DNA from: CAZGRP01 sp964527995
GTDB lineage: Bacteria > Zhuqueibacterota > Zhuqueibacteria > Oceanimicrobiales > CAZGRP01
DNA: 64,000 nt
Reading direction: 5' to 3'
NCBI GenBank assembly: GCA_964527995.1
Contig: CAZGRP010000006.1
Span: 1-64,000, forward strand
Below the pieces are notes generated by a model, which saw only the letters and a program-made list of their open reading frames with translations, was not told the origin of the DNA and made no database searches. This document shows, piece after piece, positions 63,064-64,000 of the stretch. Numbering within the stretch: the first letter of the stretch is position 1; every line of letters begins with the position of its first letter. The translations under genes and the position numbers were made by a program.

Positions 63064-64000
63064 TTACCCCGTCGCCGGCGCCGACGAGATCGGCATCTCG
63101 GCAGCCGCACGACTCACGCCTTCCTCCCCAGCCCGGCGCAGAAACTTCGGCTTCAACCACAGAAACAGCGCTGGCAGAATGGTCAGCGTCAGCAGGGCAC
63201 TCACAAACATGGTCAAAGCCGTGAGCCCGCCGAAGCGACGAATGTGCTGTCCGCCGGCTGCCAGGAGCACCGAGAAGCCGAGGCCGACCGACAACGCATT
63301 GATGAGAATCGAGACCCCAGTGGTACCAAGCGTACGCTCCAGCGCGGCGACCTCATCGCCGTCCACTTCCAGCTCGCTGCGGAAGCGATGGGTAAAGTGG
63401 ATGGCATAGTCGATGCCCAGGCCAATGGCGATCGAGGCGATCATCGCGGTGAACGAGTCCAGCCCGATGCCGAGATAGCCCATCACCGCAAAGTTGACCA
63501 GAATCGTGATGCTGATGGGAACCACGGCCAGAAGTCCGCCGACAGCAGAGCGAAAGATGATCGCCAGCAGAATGATCACAAAGATCAACGCTGTCAGCAT
63601 ACTCTCGACCTGAGTCGGGGTCAGCTCGGCCTCCATCCGGTTCAACACCGGGGCGATCCCGGTCTGGCTGAACGAAGCCCTCACTTCCCGGGCCGACGCC
63701 AGCGTTTGCCCCTGGGCGATCTGCTTATACCGGGGCCACGACAGGACGACGTGGCTTTCGTTGATCTGCCACAAATCGCCCTTGAGATCGCGGCGCACGT
63801 TTTCATCGGCAGCGCGAGACGCCGGGAGCAGCTCCAACAAGCTGGCGAATGCCGGCTTCACTCGTGCCTCGCCGATTTGGACGCGCAGCAATTCTCTCAG
63901 GGAACCTGCCAGGAACCCAGCATCTTCAGCGTTCGCTGTCGGCAGTTGCCGCAGGACGAGGCTGCGAATGGCCTCTTCCGAAGGTAAGCCGGAGCTCTTC
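63064..64000 (-). CDS. RND/MMPL-family exporter (partial, 5' end off the window)
   Basis: The frame stays open to the right edge, so only the C-terminal ~312 residues are present. It includes a periplasmic segment, then about five or six membrane helices with the RND motif GLGIDYAIHFTHRFRSEL and the SSD-like ALIFVIILLAIIFRSAVGG block. This is the C-terminal half of a 'predicted exporter' RND protein (HpnN/MmpL relatives). It is followed by LolA-like and barrel genes, suggesting lipid or hydrophobic-compound export. Confidence 0.87.
   Translation of the reverse strand, partial: KSSGLPSEEAIRSLVLRQLPTANAEDAGFLAGSLRELLRVQIGEARVKPAFASLLELLPASRAADENVRRDLKGDLWQINESHVVLSWPRYKQIAQGQTLASAREVRASFSQTGIAPVLNRMEAELTPTQVESMLTALIFVIILLAIIFRSAVGGLLAVVPISITILVNFAVMGYLGIGLDSFTAMIASIAIGLGIDYAIHFTHRFRSELEVDGDEVAALERTLGTTGVSILINALSVGLGFSVLLAAGGQHIRRFGGLTALTMFVSALLTLTILPALFLWLKPKFLRRAGEEGVSRAAAEMPISSAPATG

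Overview
The window is a GC-rich (roughly 60% by eye) bacterial chromosome segment, probably from a scaffolded draft or metagenome assembly because it carries a 100-base N gap at 57082-57181. It suggests a Gram-negative, didermic member of the FCB superphylum (KSB1, Calditrichota or Zixibacteria-like). The main reason is the secreted protein at 17581-19113, which ends in a type IX-secretion/FlgD-like sorting domain with the signature YPNPFNPSTTIRF. Outer-membrane barrels, LolA-like, TolC-like and RND genes, and dense sigma-54 two-component signalling fit the same picture. No rRNA, tRNA, CRISPR or intact insertion sequence was recognised.

Layout. 1-10.5 kb is housekeeping and repair on the minus strand: a partial B12/radical-SAM enzyme, endonuclease III, 5-formyl-THF cyclo-ligase, YlxQ/YlxR, a macro-domain protein, a methyltransferase, an AlkA/OGG-type glycosylase, a saccharopine-dehydrogenase-like enzyme and a cell-wall amidase, with a plus-strand alkyltransferase-like protein. 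10.7-16.9 kb is a plus-strand array of two NtrB/NtrC-type pairs (HK-RR-HK-RR). 17.0-21.3 kb is a set of secreted His/Gly/Met-rich and EF-loop proteins plus a beta-barrel. It sits directly behind a near-perfect -24/-12 promoter with a paired dyad upstream. 21.3-29.1 kb is a second, minus-strand module: a ZraS/ZraR-like pair, an array of GCGAAA dyads, a -24/-12 promoter, a Met-rich exported protein, and then zinc-ribbon, DUF302, SHOCT and seven-heme cytochrome genes. A third -24/-12 promoter precedes a lone receiver protein.

29.2-38.1 kb holds a tandem-duplicated FtsX/MacB permease, a membrane spermidine-synthase-like protein translationally coupled to a flavoprotein, and a compact bc-type complex (diheme cytochrome c, Rieske, cytochrome b fused to cytochrome c). 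38.2-44 kb is an RND metal or drug efflux operon (OMF-MFP-RND), followed by an MFS exporter. 45.5-50.8 kb joins a diheme cytochrome c, an HMA protein, a CcdA/DsbD-like protein and a copper-type P1B ATPase with unusual motifs. 50.9-56.2 kb has an archaeal-type GAPDH, an orphan atpB, a patatin, a lipoprotein and a geranylgeranyl-reductase/methyltransferase fusion. 56.4-60.2 kb is a second copper cluster (YHS protein, cupredoxin, gap, IVS-protein pseudogene, YHS-HMA-HMA P1B ATPase). 60.5-64 kb is an OMP, LolA-like protein and RND exporter set that runs off the right edge.

The strongest theme is envelope metal and redox handling under sigma-54 control. Two separate two-component/enhancer modules each drive an operon that opens with a small exported His/Met/Gly-rich protein. 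In each, the first gene has the same ribosome-binding/start layout and is followed by a GC hairpin with the same five-base loop (read on the plus strand). Around them lie two copper-type ATPases, HMA, YHS and cupredoxin carriers, an RND efflux operon and several c-type cytochromes. Promoter and enhancer calls rest on pattern matching by eye and have not been tested.
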